Positions 25,201 through 39,189 of a stretch of 64,000 nucleotides of DNA are shown here, piece after piece. A program made the translations under genes and the position numbers. Origin of the DNA: Pampus argenteus (taxonomy: Eukaryota > Chordata > Actinopteri > Scombriformes > Stromateidae); the NCBI GenBank assembly GCA_036937835.1, contig CM072871.1:6491501-6555500 (forward strand), written 5' to 3'. The notes below the pieces were generated by a model. That model was given only the letters and a program-made list of their open reading frames with translations, was not told where the DNA came from and did not search any database. Every line of letters begins with the position of its first letter. Position 1 is the stretch's first letter.

Positions 25201-26274
25201 TCTGTAAAATAGTCGACGCAGGTCTCTCAGCGCCTGCAGGTTCGACATGGACACATGTGGAAAGGCTTTTATAGCAGAGGAAACATCCCAGGCTGCTGGT
25301 GCACTGAAACACACATAACTTCCCACTGAGCTAGTGGAACTCACAGCACGCTTACAGACGTATATGTCTGGTTTGTTGCCATGGTTTCTCTCACCTTCAC
25401 GGTCGCTACTGTGTCTTGTAAAAGAAAGGGGGGAAAAAAAAAAAGTCCCAAAAATAAAACTTATTACTAAGGCACGGGTGGATTTTTCCTTAAAATTAGT
25501 TCCTATTACAGTGGAAATAGATTCATGAATAATCAATGAGTTTGCTTTTCAGAAAAAGAAAAACATGCACTCCTGTGTTGCTCTGCGGCTCTACAAGTGC
25601 AGTTTTTTTCCCCGTCTTGTCATCTCTAACTATTTTCAGGATTGTTTTATTTGAGAAAAGAACTGAAGAAAATTCTTTGCGTCTGTGTTGTCTTTGCTTG
25701 TGTGATCAAATGCAACACCAACATTGCTCAGAGCCAAGCATCAAAGCCACTGTGAATGATTATTAAACAGCAGCCATGGGCTTACAAAAAGCCATATTAA
25801 TGGCTATAATGCAATAATGTGATTTTCTGGTTCGGGGATTCTTAAGCTTGTAAATGCTAATTGATGTTTGGGCCAATCTAGCTGCAGTGAATCTGCTTCT
25901 TGTTTACAAAGCTGAACCATCTTAATAAGCTGTTGTATTCAAATTCATAAGGTTGGATCATTTGACATTTCTGTGATGTTTGTCTTTGGTTTCATGACAA
26001 AAGAAGTAAGAGTGTATTTGGAGAAAGATTTGTGAAACACAGCCTAACAAAACACAGCTTGGGACACTGTTACTGTATAAATATGATTTTTTTTACAGGG
26101 CCTATACAGATTCAAATCACATATGAATAATTTCAGAAGAGCTAAAACTGAGTTTACATAAACGCTGCATCTACAGTATGAGTTTCCACCTGCTGGTATA
26201 ACCCAGATTGTGCTCAGCAATATAGATGATGATGAGAGATGATGAAAGGAAGTGAGTAAATTATGTGCACACAC

Positions 26275-26294
26275 CACACACACACACACACACA
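26275..26294. repeat. (CA)10 microsatellite
   Basis: Short CA array preceded by GATGATGATGAGAGATGATG. Confidence 0.9.
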
Positions 26295-28461
26295 GCTTCA
26301 CTCACAGTACAGTGAAAAAAATTACAGGAAAAAGGGCCTTACTCCAATAATGAAGAGAGAGGGTCCTGCCAGGAGGCAGATGAGACTGCATTAGTCTTCG
26401 CTGGCAGGAAATAGAGATATGGGAAAGAGGGAAAAGACTGTTCTTCTTACATAATAAATGATTTTAAGAGTATTGAGACTCCTGTGTCCGTTCCATCTTT
26501 GAATCAACACAGGGGTGAGCAGAGGACACCAATACTGAAAGACTTCTCAACTCAAAGTGATGGCAGTCCTGGTTTTTAAGCATTTTGTGTACATAGAGCT
26601 CCTGTCTCCGTATGGTGCTCTACAAATATTGGAAGCACACACAGTGAGATACTAGACACAAAAAGTTGACTTGTTAAACTCACAGAATTTATGAGCTTTC
26701 AGGCCTTTGTGCATTAAAGTCCTGTCAGTGATAGTGACAGCAATGAGCGTGAAAGCTGTTGGATTGAGCCCTATGATAAAGTGCTCTGTAATGTAGTGGA
26801 GTGTAATGATACCACCACCAGCAGCCGTCCTACTGAGAGAAGAAAAATGAAGCTGTCACGAGGAGAGAAAAGAAAAAGACAGGGATGAAAAAAAAAATTC
26901 CCTTTCTGGTGTGCATTTTGGCTGTAGATGTGCTTTTCGCAGCCAAGTCTGCACAGATTAAAATGCACTTATTCCATCAAAGGTTTCAACAAAACAGCCC
27001 ATCAGTTATTTGGCTGTTTGTTTTTGTCAAGGTGGAACAGGGCTATTTCTGAATCAGGGCTGAAAGCAGGTACGTGGCATTCATGCAACACAAAGCACAG
27101 GTTGTTTTGTCTTACTGTCACAGTAATGCTCTTAAACTGCCATCATAAAGTAAAAGTTTCCAGACACTAATGCATGTCCCTTATATTAAATGAGACAGCA
27201 GCACTGCATTCACTCTTGCCATATGAAAATGACTGTAAGCATAAATGAAAGTGAGGGTTCAGGCCGTATGCCAACTGTGTCTCGTTCTGGCCCATGGTGA
27301 GAACAGAATTTCAGGCAGTTGGGGAGCTTATTTCTTGCTGTGGCTCAAGTACAGAACAGGCTGGTGAGGTCTATAGTAGAAGGTAAGATGAAGCCAGTCA
27401 TTTTCCTGCCTTCAGATGGCAGAGCAGATGGCCCGAGACCTGAGGGCCGATGCTGCAGCCTCTCCATCAGCAGCGCTCACTTCTTCAGCATTTAGTAGTA
27501 GCAGGTATGACTTAGCACTGCTTACATACAGTACAAATACACACACACACGCTTGATAGTTCAACCCTGGTAGGTTTAAGCAAGAATGAAGTTATCAAGG
27601 TAAATTCGCATTGTAACAATACAGGTAGGTTCAGGACAGGTCAGCCCGAAGATAAACTGTGTCCACTGCCCCCTCTAGTGGACACCTACAGATAAAAGCA
27701 GACACATGAAAATAGACAAATGTTAAAAAGTTTATCCCTTTTCCTTCGAGCAACATTAATGTATAGAGCTGTGTGGTTTGGGTGTTTGCGAAAAAAAATC
27801 CTTCTGATAAAGAGAAACTTAATCAGTGATTGATTATCCGATACACAATATCTGTAATCATTTTTCTATGCATCAGAGTTTGGAAAAAGCTCGCAGAACT
27901 TGAGACTAATAACGGAAAGAACAGAAGGGCTTGTATTATTCTATCATCTGTAAAAAAAATGCAGAAGGAACCTAATATAGCCAGCAGGGATGTTTTCACC
28001 TGGTTTTAATAAACGGCCATCTTCTGTTTCAGTGCCGCAATTAATGTTTTAATGATTTAATCAAAACATACATTTTGGACTATTAAAGAGAAACAGTGCC
28101 TCAGGAAAAGGGCAGAGCCTGTGAGCCAAAGATACTGAATACTTTATTTAACAGCACGTCTACAGCATCTTATCAACTGTATTCTGTAAAGAAATGTACT
28201 TTTCTTTTACACCTGTATGGAGAGTCGCTACTCCGCCCTGAAGGAGCTCTTATCAAATCATTCAGAAAAAGAGAAAACAACAGATAAAGATTTGTCTGCA
28301 TCTCATCTAAGAAGACAAGAAAAAAAAACCCCCAAAAAACGTACAACTTAATCATGACGAGTAAAACAGCAGCAGACAGCTCGGAGGCTTTTAAATACAC
28401 ATTTGAATAACGAAGTAATGAACAATGCTGCACTCTCTGTTGAAACATCAGGCCTCATTAA

Positions 28462-28489
28462 ACACACACACACACACACACACACACAT
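28462..28489. repeat. (AC)14 microsatellite
   Basis: Pure AC array in the intergenic region. Confidence 0.95.
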
Positions 28490-29064
28490 ACGCTTATGAA
28501 AACACTCACACAGACATTAATGCAGACGGGTTTTGTGTTATCACAGCTATCTGGAAACAGCCACACAGAAAAGAGCTCTGCCCACTTCTTCCCAGAACTG
28601 TTGGCTACTTTATTCAAGCTTAATCAGAGGAGCTGAAGTATGTGAGAGACAGATGCAGAGGCAGCCAAAAAGACAGACGCACACTTTAACTTTTACAGTA
28701 ACTTCATTCTTTTGTTAGTCAGAAAAAAATCTCTATAGACACAAACATGAATTCTTACACAAAGAAACATGATGGTAAAGAATAAAAGAAGATGACTTTA
28801 ATATATTTTTCTTTACTGGCTGTCTCTACTTTTTCTCTCTGTCTGGAGTGTAATTTAGAGAGATATTCTTCTTCCTCTGTTCCTCTTCATGTGCTGCCTC
28901 TCCCTCTCTATCTCCACAGTCATCTTGCTGTCTTTGCCAGTCTTCTGTTGCTTTGAAGTGCTTTGTGCTTTCCACATTCAGACAGCCTTCCTGAGGTCAG
29001 ACCGGGGCCTGACAGGGAAGGGCCAACTGCAGAAATGCTGCTAATTACAGCAGAGAATGAATGT

Positions 29065-29087
29065 ATGTGTGTGTGTGTGTGTGTGTA
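29065..29087. repeat. (GT)n microsatellite
   Basis: Short GT array in the intergenic region. Confidence 0.92.
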
Positions 29088-31632
29088 GTTGGCTGCACAT
29101 GTGTATGATCATCAGTTCCTCTGCCGCCCTATGTCTTATTACACCATGTCATATCTGTCACTCCCTCACTCCTCAAAACAGAATAGAGATGCATTTCTAT
29201 TTTTTTTTTTTCCAAATCCCTCTATGTTGATTTTTTCTGAGGTGGCTCTATCGTGATGATTCTTCCACCTGTCCTGTGCTAGTGCCATGATCTACCCACT
29301 GAGACACACAAGGTGGCCCCGGACCAGTTCAGAGAATTTCTTGGCTCACGTACGTTTAATCAACCAGTGATTTTCCAAACTGTAAAAATCGGGCCCAGAT
29401 TATTTTTAGAGCCCACCTGGGTTTTCGACTCAGGAAATTACACCTTCTCCTGTTCTCTGACTCAAAGGAACATGAGCTCTAACTGTCCTCCAAATGTCTC
29501 GTCACCTCCTAACAGTGATGGAGAGCGCACTTGTCGGCCATAGGAGGAAACGTATTTGATGTTTTCAGGGAGTCAAGGAAGGGAAATATAGATGAGACCA
29601 CAGTGGGAGTGAGAGAGGGAAACTAATACTAATACCGCAGGAGGAGGAGACACGTTTGTTTTACAGTATTTTTGGCAGGACAGCCTCAGTGTCCTCTACT
29701 TGTTAGAAAAGCTGGTTTGCATTTGATGGACAGGAGTAGTGGGGATAATGCATAGAAAATGTGGGATGGGTCAACTGCTGGAGTCAATTGTGAGAACATT
29801 TCTTTTGGAGGCACAAGCACACACAGAAAATTTATACATTTATCTGGACTCTTGAAGAATATGAAAAGAGGTTATTGCTTGCGGTTCTGTAGGTGTGCAG
29901 GGGTTCACACTTGCCAACACAAGCCAAGAATTCACTTTAAAAGGTTTGCAGTGTACATATGAGTTTTTATATAGAGGTGAATGCTTCGTTTCCAGCAGCA
30001 ATGATCGATCATCAATGATTAAGTGTTTGACTGAGTTCGTGCAACTGCAAAAAAAGCAGGAAAAATAACTGAACCCATATTTAAATTAATTCACTGTAAA
30101 CTTCCAGGTGGAAATTTCACCCTTAATTTATGAATGGCCATTTTTTGATTGTGCACATATGCAATTTAGTAAAGACAAAGTGGTTACTGTATGCTTCTAC
30201 AGTACCGTGGCTAATGTATAATGTACCGTGTCCAATGGAAACAATTAGTGCTATAAATAAAGCTACACGTGTAGGATGACAGCAGACAGGTACAGGAAGG
30301 GAGGAGGCAGTTTCGGGGCAATTGTAACTGTAAATGTAACCAGACTAAAACAAGACTTAATCATAACAATGACTCCAGAAATGAAGAGTGTGACAGACAA
30401 TCACTGAATCACAGAGGGATGGAGTTCAAGATCTAGAAAGCTCTTCAGCACCTGTCAACAGAAAAAAAGGACAGAGAAATACAGTACATAGGGACAGAAA
30501 GAAAATCTTTCAACACCAAGAAAGGGCATGAATAGATGGTCTGCTGTCACCAAAGAAAAAAAAACAAAAAAAAAGAGAGAGAGAATGAGAGAAAAGCCCC
30601 AAAGGATACAGCAACAAATAACCCTTCCTTATAGTTTCGTCTAGAAGATGAAACTCGAACCGTTCCCCATCTGGATGGATTTAGATTAATTACAGTAAAT
30701 TAGGAGTTTGGCCTGCTAATCTAACATGACATGACACAGAGAGACAGACAGGGAGAGAAATTCTTAAACTTTTGTCTGGGAAATGCCAATAATACCACAA
30801 TAGAGGATATATTGTAATTCCATCCAAAAACAGCTTATATTGTATGAGGTTTGGAGCTTCAGAGAGTCTGCTTCTACTGCAGAGGAACCTCGGCCGCTCA
30901 GGTTGTTTTCTCACCTTGCTGAGACAGATCTGTTTACAACTAGGACCACTGACTCATACACAACCTTTATGGACACATGTGGCAACTCTCATGACTGTAA
31001 GCTCAATCTCCTGAATAGTGTGGGAGAGATTATCAAGTTTGGTCATGTTATTTCAAAAATAAAACATGTCTGAATGTGCTCGTGCAGTATTTGTACATTC
31101 AGTACAAGCACACTCAACCATTTGCATGCATGCATGCATACACGCTTGCCAAGCAAAATTGTTTCCCTTATTTTTTTTTATTTTTAGGTGGTTAATCTTT
31201 GTGCTCACTTCTTATTCAGATCATCTACTATGTAAACTAAAATGAGTTGGGGAAAGGAAAATGTTAGTGTTTCGGTCTTCATGAGTATTTGTGTGTGTGC
31301 CCACATAACAAGGCCATCATGCCTCTACCCTGACAGAGGGCAGCATGAGTCAGAGGACAATACTCAAAAGAAAATCATTGTTACAACCAACACAGAAAAA
31401 AAACTCACCCTAACAATCTCAAGACCTGAAACAGACAATCAATCACTAACTTCTCACGATGCTCTCAGTCCGTTTATACTATATGTCTTCCATAACATAT
31501 AGTAACACAAGTAAATTATGTGACAATAACACAACTTTAATGCATTTGGCATATGAAAACATTTAGATTAAGTTTAAAGTTTCAGCGGCACTAATTTGGT
31601 TAGAGAAAGAAATCTTAGTTGATTTTTTTTAC

Positions 31633-31635
<3 letters not shown>

Positions 31636-31700
<65 letters not shown>
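31636..31700. repeat. (AC)32 microsatellite
   Basis: Uninterrupted array of about 65 bp, one of the two longest in the window and likely to be polymorphic in length. Confidence 0.97.
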
Positions 31701-31704
<4 letters not shown>

Positions 31705-32759
31705 TGTCATATTTAATGCTAATTGGCTGACAGAGCTGGGTGAAAATATGCTTTCGGTGACATTTCCTGAAATTCAAGTTCAAGTCACCAATTAAATAAT
31801 ACTGTGTTGTTTCTGTAAACATGTAATAAATATAATTTTATTTCTCTTTTAATATACAGTTTTAAGTAGGTACCCGGAGACAGAAGTATATCAGAATGAG
31901 GCTAGGTGCCAGGGCAGTAGTTTAAAAACCTCTGATGTACTTATTGCGTTTTCATACGTGACACAGCAGCTCTCAGGCTTGAACAGCAGACCTTTCCACG
32001 CTGCTGAATCCACCCACAGATCATCTGAACAGTGCAATAATGTTTCAAGTTCTCCTTGTTACACATTTTTGCACCTGTGAAATTGGTTGGATTGGTGTAG
32101 ATTACCTTGAATGGGACTTCAGTGAGTGGAGCCAGCCCAACACATGCCTGTCTAATAGCTGTGATATGTGAGTGGGACAGAGCGCGTTCTGCACACTGCG
32201 CCTCATTGATGAAGACGGGAAGATTTTCCTCTGACCAGGCATGGAATAGCCAGGTGGTCTGCCCTTGACATTTTTCATCTGTGCAAATTGGTATGTGTGG
32301 GGTAATGTGCATAAGACGGAGAGACATAGAGAATGTGTGAGAGAGGAGGGAATTATGCTTTTCTTATTCCAAAGTTTGTGTTGTCCAAAACTAGCATAGG
32401 TGTATGGTAGCCAGACTGGAAGCGGACAGATGAAGTGGTTTGGAACAGCGGCCTCGCTGCCAATGTGAGACTGCTGTTCTTCCATTAACACAGTACAGTA
32501 GCATGTCTGCCTGCTGGATTAGTCAAAAGCACCATTGTATTTAACAATTAACTAGTTTGTTCTTAGCTTCATTTATCTGGGCAGGGTTTGTTCAGGATAC
32601 GTGGTCTTATGCAACATGTCACATTCTTTCACTTATGCACAATTCACTTCGCTCTGGCCACTAACAGCTCCACTTATGTGCTTTGCTCAAGTATTTGTGA
32701 TGGTTGATCCCATTCGAGCTTTCTACTTTTTATGATTAATGTGCACATTAGATTTCTGT

Positions 32760-33130
32760 AAAATTAAACACTTTTAATGATGCGTGTTATAATAAAATGG
32801 TTTATACACATGAACAAATTCACAGGTATATTTAAAACTGATTATAACTGTAATTTAAATATACTGTATTACTGATTTATATAACTAAAACTATATTTTA
32901 CAATGTTATGAAATGCTTGATAGAAGTTTTATTTGTTAACAAAGAGCACTAAACACTTAAAAAGTCCTTTTGTTGTCTGTTTACAATTAACATTAGAAAG
33001 TCATAATGTGTTATAAACCATTTAATATGCTTATATACTGCTTATAAATGCTAAATAGGAAGCAGTTAAAATAGTATTACCAAAAACTGCAATGAGTTTG
33101 TAAATAATTAATAAATTAATCAATTAATTA
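32760..33130. repeat. A/T-rich repeat-like block
   Basis: A very A/T-rich stretch with motifs such as GTTATAAACCATTTAATATG and TACTGCTTATAAATGCTAAA. These resemble a dispersed A/T-rich family known from other fish genomes. No inverted termini could be fixed. No coding sequence. Confidence 0.3.
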
Positions 33131-33697
33131 ATAACATCTTGTGTTTTCAAAGTGGGGCGGTGGTGGTGTGCCAAAAAAGACAAGAAACAAAACACAAAAC
33201 AATAAAAGATATAAAAAATGTCTGCCACTGAGAGATAAAAGTGTAATTGCTGAAAAATAGCTGAAAACCTGTTTGCATTTTTCTTCCAATTGCACGTCAT
33301 TCCTCTTTGATCTTGTACTAGAAAGACCCCGAGTGCTGTCACTATGTCCATAAAGCTGATCACTGAAAAACATCCTGAATTTTTATTGCGATGGCACCAT
33401 AAACGAGCCCTTACGCTAAATGCGGAAGGTTGTGAAAATAACCTTGTAAGGGTCGCTCTGCAGATGACTTACCATTCAAATAATAAACTACTCATAAAAT
33501 AGTGCAGGATGAAGGTAGAAGTATGCAGTTACACAATATCACTGACCTGGATAATGTATCACACATTTTCCAATAAGTACTTGTTTACGTAATGCTGAAG
33601 TCAACTGGAAAACAACATGAAACTCACTTTAAGCATCACTTTTGTTATATCAGATAGATTCAGATGGAGTCTGTCAGTTAGTGTTCCCGGCCATTTA

Positions 33698-34080
33698 TAG
33701 GACAAGTTCGCAATTTCTGTCTTAAAAACAACACACAGGTTCCCATACGAACATTGAAACATGTTTTTATTGCTTTAATCATTGCTGTTTATATTGTGTT
33801 TCAATAGAAATGAGGAGGGACAAAATCCAGAGTCCTCATTTTCTGTTAAAATGTGTCCCAAAGTTGATCTGAAGCTTGTATGAGGTTTCTGAATTAGTCA
33901 AATAAATCTAAATCAAAGTCTATCTATAACTCCACTGCAGCTAAACAGGGAACTGGACAAAACCTGAACAAACTTTGGAATATGGTTAGTGTGTGCAAGA
34001 AGAATGACTGAAGCAAGCGTTCATATGGGCACCTGACTGTCGGTTTAAAGCAAACTTGAAAAATTGTGAACAAGTCCTTG
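33698..34080. mobile_element. Inverted-repeat MITE remnant
   Basis: The left end has TAGGACAAGTTCGCAATTTC and then CAGGTTCCCATACGAACA. The inverted right end has CAAGGACTTGTTCACAATTT and then CAGGTGCCCATATGAACG. The two ends are diverged inverted repeats of about 60 bp around a non-coding core with CCACTGCAGCTAAACAGGGA. I recall a similar family in other percomorph genomes. There is no transposase sequence. Confidence 0.5.
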
Positions 34081-35946
34081 AAAAACATTTTGAGCATTCT
34101 TGCTGTGATATAACATGTAGGCGACTATGTACAGAAGTGATTATGATGAATCTTAAAATAATCTAGCATCTCTTTTACAGTACGTAGCCGTGGTACAGTG
34201 AGTTTGGCTTGTAGTAGGCCTGTGAGTGGGAGACCTTTTTAAATGTTTTTAAATAATTACTTATAAAGGCTAACATAAACGCCAAGATCTTTTCTCCCAT
34301 CAGCCAAAAATGTTATCATGCGATCTTCCAGTGATAAATGGGAAAACCTTCTGCTGTTTGTTGAACTCCTATCTCTCCGTTTCTCAACAGAGGTGAGGTC
34401 TGACGCTTAACTGATGACCCTGGCCATTACGGAGATGAGCAGAGAGGTCGTGTGGATGCACACACATGCACATAAACAAAAAGATGAAGAGATAGCGCAA
34501 AGAGGAAAAATGGGTTCTCACTGTCCCCTGTGACATATTCGAGATTACATGTTGAAAGACGTGCAGATGGATCGATAAACACGCACATACACACAAACAG
34601 CAAACAGATCAAGTGACAGGAAAGTCTTTAACAATGAAGTCTGCAGCTCATAAATCACAACAGATGTTGCAGCAACAGCCTAAACACACAACTCGCTCTC
34701 GGGTTCACATTACGAACAGTAACACTTGGAGCTGCACCAAAGACTCTGAGAGGCGTGCTAAAAACACTTAGCTATACAGTAGCTTAAACACTTGTTGTAA
34801 TGCAAATGGATGGGTCAAGGGGGGGGGACCTGGTGTGCTTTAAAACAGTTGACATCGTTTATGTAAATACATCAGTGTTTCAAAAATACCCACATTTATT
34901 TATTCAACATATCCAATTATGTGAATGTATAGCTGGAAATGCCAGGGCTCAGCCTGACCTGTGGTTGCTTGGGGCATTAAACTTCTAGTCAACCCCCATC
35001 GCCAAAATGTTTAAAAAAAAAAAAATCAATCCATTACAGTAAGGTTTCACTGCCTGGCACTCGCTAAATCTTTGTTGAATCTTCAAAACTAATCAAATCT
35101 CGACTTTGAAATGATCCCATCCCATTTTCTTAAAAATATACAGTTTGAGTGGTAAAAGAGTCACAGAGGGAAAGGTTACTCTCAACTGTGTCCAGCTCGT
35201 AATGAAATGAAATGAAGTCAGTGGAATTAGTCAATAAGAGTTTCTGTTTTCTGACAAGTAAAGGCAACCAAAAGAGGTCTGTGAAATGTTATTTTCTCTA
35301 TTGGATATCATTCTTTTAACCCTTTTCACCCTCTCTTCTTTTCTTCTCCATCTTACTCAGTCAAACTTACATTACAGTTATCAACATTCGATCTGAGGAT
35401 CAAACATTCAACATGTTTCACACCACTCGGATCAGAGCTGAGGCTGATGCTTACATACCTCAGCTGGTGAAAACACTTTTTTTTTCCCATGTAGTGAATA
35501 CTGAACTGGATATGCAAGCTCTTGCATACATGTACCAATTGTGTGAATTTTAGCACGGTGGTAGCAAGATTTACCCAAAATGCTGACGACAACCGTCATC
35601 TCTGACCCTGTTACAATAACAGTCTGTTGGAGGTCTGCTGCTGCCGCTCGTGTTCATAAGTACACGTACGTGAGTGTGTGTGTGTGTCACAAGACTTTGC
35701 ACACATGTCAAAAGGAAGTCCCACATCACTCAAAGCGTTTTACTGGAAGTTGACTAGATGTTGGCCACACACACACACACGAACAAACGCACACACAAAA
35801 ACCCCTGGCTGGGTATTCCTTTCTCCTCTCTGTCTCTTTACATTGGGCTCCATGACGGTGATCTGGTCAAAGCACATTTACAAAAAGACTCAGACTGGGG
35901 GAAGCTGAAGCCAGTTGCAAGGTTTTAAGTTGAAAGTGAAGGGGAG

Positions 35947-35966
35947 GTGTGTGTGTGTGTGTGTGC

Positions 35967-36009
<43 letters not shown>
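35947..36009. repeat. (GT)n microsatellite with GCGC interruption
   Basis: About 63 bp of GT with one GCGC step near 35965. Alternating purine-pyrimidine, so a Z-DNA candidate. Confidence 0.95.
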
Positions 36010-36010
<1 letters not shown>

Positions 36011-36764
36011 TGAGCAGAGGGAGAAATCATCTATCTGATTGTGACTGAATGTACCGTCTGACCCTGTGTGTCAGCCCTGACATCTAACGTTGGCACAAGA
36101 GCAACCGCAGACACAGAAACAGGAGATGATGATGGAAAAGCAAGCGACAAATACTTGTGGAGAGGTAGTGAATTTGTGCGCAAAAGGGGCCAAAGACAGC
36201 CAGAGCGAGAGCAAACAGTTGTCAGCACATCTCTTCACCACTGCCCGGTGCGACTATGGGTTTAGCACTATCTGACTGTGTGGTGCTAAAGTCGCTACGG
36301 GCTTTGGGCTCAGTGAACATGCTGAACTGAGGCAGAAACCAGAGGAACCGTACTGTATGAGACCGTTATTTCCTGGTGCCACTCAAAGTCTGTGACATTG
36401 TTGGAGAACTAAAGCTCGATGCCGATTTGTTTTGTTTGTCTGTGTGGCTGCGTGTGTGGGATTAAGGATCTTTAGCCATTGTTATACAAGTAGGATAAGG
36501 GAGGCAGATTACACAACCAGCTTTAATTACTCACAGATTCCGTGCAAAAATTTACATCATTTCTGTTGAAGTGGAAGTGACTCTAGGGTTCATCTTGCAC
36601 TTTAAAAACAGTAAAATATTCACACTGAGTCAGGTTGAGCTTGAAAAAATGATCAGACTGATAGTTTCAAATAATTCCTCTTGCGGCGTTATTGAAGGGG
36701 TGGTGCTTCTTCAGTGGTTATGCCTTAACCACAGTTTTCAGTTACGGCCTACGTGTATGTGTCT

Positions 36765-36784
36765 CTGTGTGTGTGTGTGTGTGT

Positions 36785-36824
<40 letters not shown>
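36765..36824. repeat. Compound (GT)n-(GA)n microsatellite
   Basis: GT array to 36784, a short ACA spacer, then (GA)18 at about 36788-36824. Confidence 0.95.
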
Positions 36825-36827
<3 letters not shown>

Positions 36828-36918
36828 TATTTGTGGGAGACACTGTTCTCTGTGTTTCACACATGTTTTGACAGTTCTGCAAGCTAATCCCTATTGTTGC
36901 TCTATGCGGCTGGGAGAG

Positions 36919-36945
36919 GTGTGTGTGTGTGTGTGTGTGTGTGTG
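36919..36945. repeat. (GT)n microsatellite
   Basis: Pure GT array about 100 bp right of the compound GT/GA locus. Confidence 0.93.
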
Positions 36946-37447
36946 GTGAAGAGCTTGGAGGGGGGTTACTCTTGTAGAAAACTTTTTACTGCATGGATAA
37001 ATCTGCTGTACAGCCTCAACGGATACATGCTCCTGTTGTTCTACTGTAGTTACTTTAACGCTACAAAGAATGTTGAATGTTTAATTCCAGCTTTAGTGCT
37101 GTAAATCATCTTTACCTTGAGGAGGTTTTCTTTGAAAAGTAGCTGCACTATTCTGTAGCCGAGTGATATGTCAGTAACTCTTAATTACTCTAGTAGTAAT
37201 CGTCACATCTATGTTTGTACAAAAAAGTACACACAGAGGACAATTTTATGTAATTTCTGGAGTTTGTGTATGACTTCAGACAGAGAGAAATATGCAACAT
37301 GCTGATGTGTCTGTTGTCTTTCACCTCATTTCCTCCATCGTCTTCTCCTTGTGTGGTTTGGAATTCAAACTCTGTGCTTGGAGGGCATATCTGGGCGGCT
37401 AGCCACCTCACCCACACCCTCAAGTCTTTCCTCTTTAGAATCTCCCT

Positions 37448-37448
<1 letters not shown>

Positions 37449-37489
<41 letters not shown>
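37449..37489. repeat. (AC)20 microsatellite
   Basis: Pure 41-bp AC array. ORFs on both strands here are repeat translations. Confidence 0.96.
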
Positions 37490-37491
<2 letters not shown>

Positions 37492-38530
37492 TGCTGAGAC
37501 ACTCTTTTCAAACCATGCTAAACCTTTAGGCCCAACAATACAGGCTGGACCTAATCTTATACTCTTCATCCAATCGGAGGGCTGGAAAGCAAAGAGTGGA
37601 ATTGATTGGCCGGTGGCCACAGGGGCCAGTTAGGGGAAGGAGAACAAGAGGAGACAACCATTGTTGATTGATTACCATGAAAGACACTTTTGTTACTGAC
37701 TTGAAGGCAGTACACTGTGCCTGTACCGAGAGGAAACGCTAGCAGTCTTAAAATAGGTCACCGCTGCACTACTACAAGGTACTTCAGTGAGATAGTGTGC
37801 ATAAGGTGTGTATGTGCATTCTCACCTCCCCTCCATCAGAGAGTAAGGTCCACAGATTATTAGCTGTGAGTGATATTGATTAGCTGTGGTGCAAAGGTTA
37901 ACAGAGTAGTTTCCTATCTGAGAATAACACTTAGAGAAGAATGAGAGTGGGAGCCAAGTGATGGAGGAAATGTGTTCAATTAGCTTCGACTATAAACTTA
38001 TCAGCACGTTAAATCCACTCAAGATGCTTTCTGTAACATTAACGGCATCTTTGGGGTGACTTCAGCCCACCGACACCCTCATCTTTCCACAGTGCAGGTT
38101 ATGAAAACTGCTCCAAGAGAAGACTGAGCTTATTTGCACTGCTGGCAGCAGCACCCAGAAAAATCACTCCACGGTGTCAATAAGTCAACAGGGATTTAAA
38201 CTGTAAGCTTGGGAAGATAAGGCTGAAACATGTTCAACTCAAATAAAAAAGATGATTCAATGGTACAGTAATCTTATTCACAATCCTCTGGCTTTGGAAA
38301 TAAGTGAAAGTGTGGTCAAGGTACTATAAAACTACATGAGTGCTTGGATAACGTTTTATTGATGCGCCTGGTTGCCTGATATTAGACCATGTTTTTATCT
38401 GTTTTATTTCATCTGATTGAATTAGATTTTTATGGACAGACTGCTGTTTTGTGGAATGTTATCTCCTGCACTACAGGCGAAGAACAATACTGTCCCTGAT
38501 TCTGATCCAAGTACACCTCCAGCTGTTTGC

Positions 38531-38533
<3 letters not shown>

Positions 38534-38561
<28 letters not shown>
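38534..38561. repeat. (AC)14 microsatellite
   Basis: Pure AC array about 1.5 kb upstream of the sfrp5 start codon. Confidence 0.95.
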
Positions 38562-39134
38562 TATCCTAGTCTTCCTTGTTTGTACTGGCACATACTAATA
38601 ATAAGAATAAGAATAACAACAAGCACCAATCAGATGTCTTTTCACTTGATCGTGGTGTCAACAATATGCAGCCGCAGCATGAGCCAGATTGTGTACTTGC
38701 ATTCCCGCGACACAACCTGCTATCGCGATCAAATGTCAGCTTGCAAACATTTTACTTTCATTTGTATGAACCCGCATTTGTAGCCCATACACACGAGGAA
38801 AAGCATTAATGCGTAGCGGAGATCAAATGCAAAGATGGAAGGACACCCTCCGTGAGAGCCACCGATCCCACATCCTGCTCACAATGCTACAGCCCTTTGA
38901 ATCTGAATGTGACCCTTCTTGTGAATTTGCTGCCAAGGCGAAGGCCCTCACTGTGTCAGTGGCATTGATAGAAAGAGACAGAGGAGCAGCGTGCCTCTAT
39001 TCACAGCCAACATACACATTAGCATAACACACATTGCGCGGGGAAACCACCTAGCCACCTGTAGCTGTGCAACACACTCTCTCAGTGAGCTGTGGAGCAG
39101 GCGTTCTTCCTCTGACTTTATTGCATTTGTATGC

Positions 39135-39150
39135 GTGTGTGTGTGTGTGG

Positions 39151-39187
<37 letters not shown>
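39135..39187. repeat. (GT)n microsatellite with GGGG interruption
   Basis: GT array of about 53 bp, broken once by GGGGG, 0.9 kb upstream of sfrp5. Confidence 0.95.

Positions 39188-39189
<2 letters not shown>

Noticed and set aside
25105..25536. 143-codon minus-strand ORF
   Set aside because: Composition is less biased than other chance ORFs, but no motif or family was recognised. It crosses a poly-G/poly-A run and lacks a supporting neighbour exon.
29313..29543. 76-codon plus-strand ORF
   Set aside because: No motif or family, no splice structure, and only modest length.
32102..32491. Two overlapping minus-strand ORFs of about 128 codons (31941-32491)
   Set aside because: Two frames open over the same bases with no recognisable domain. 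Best explained by chance.
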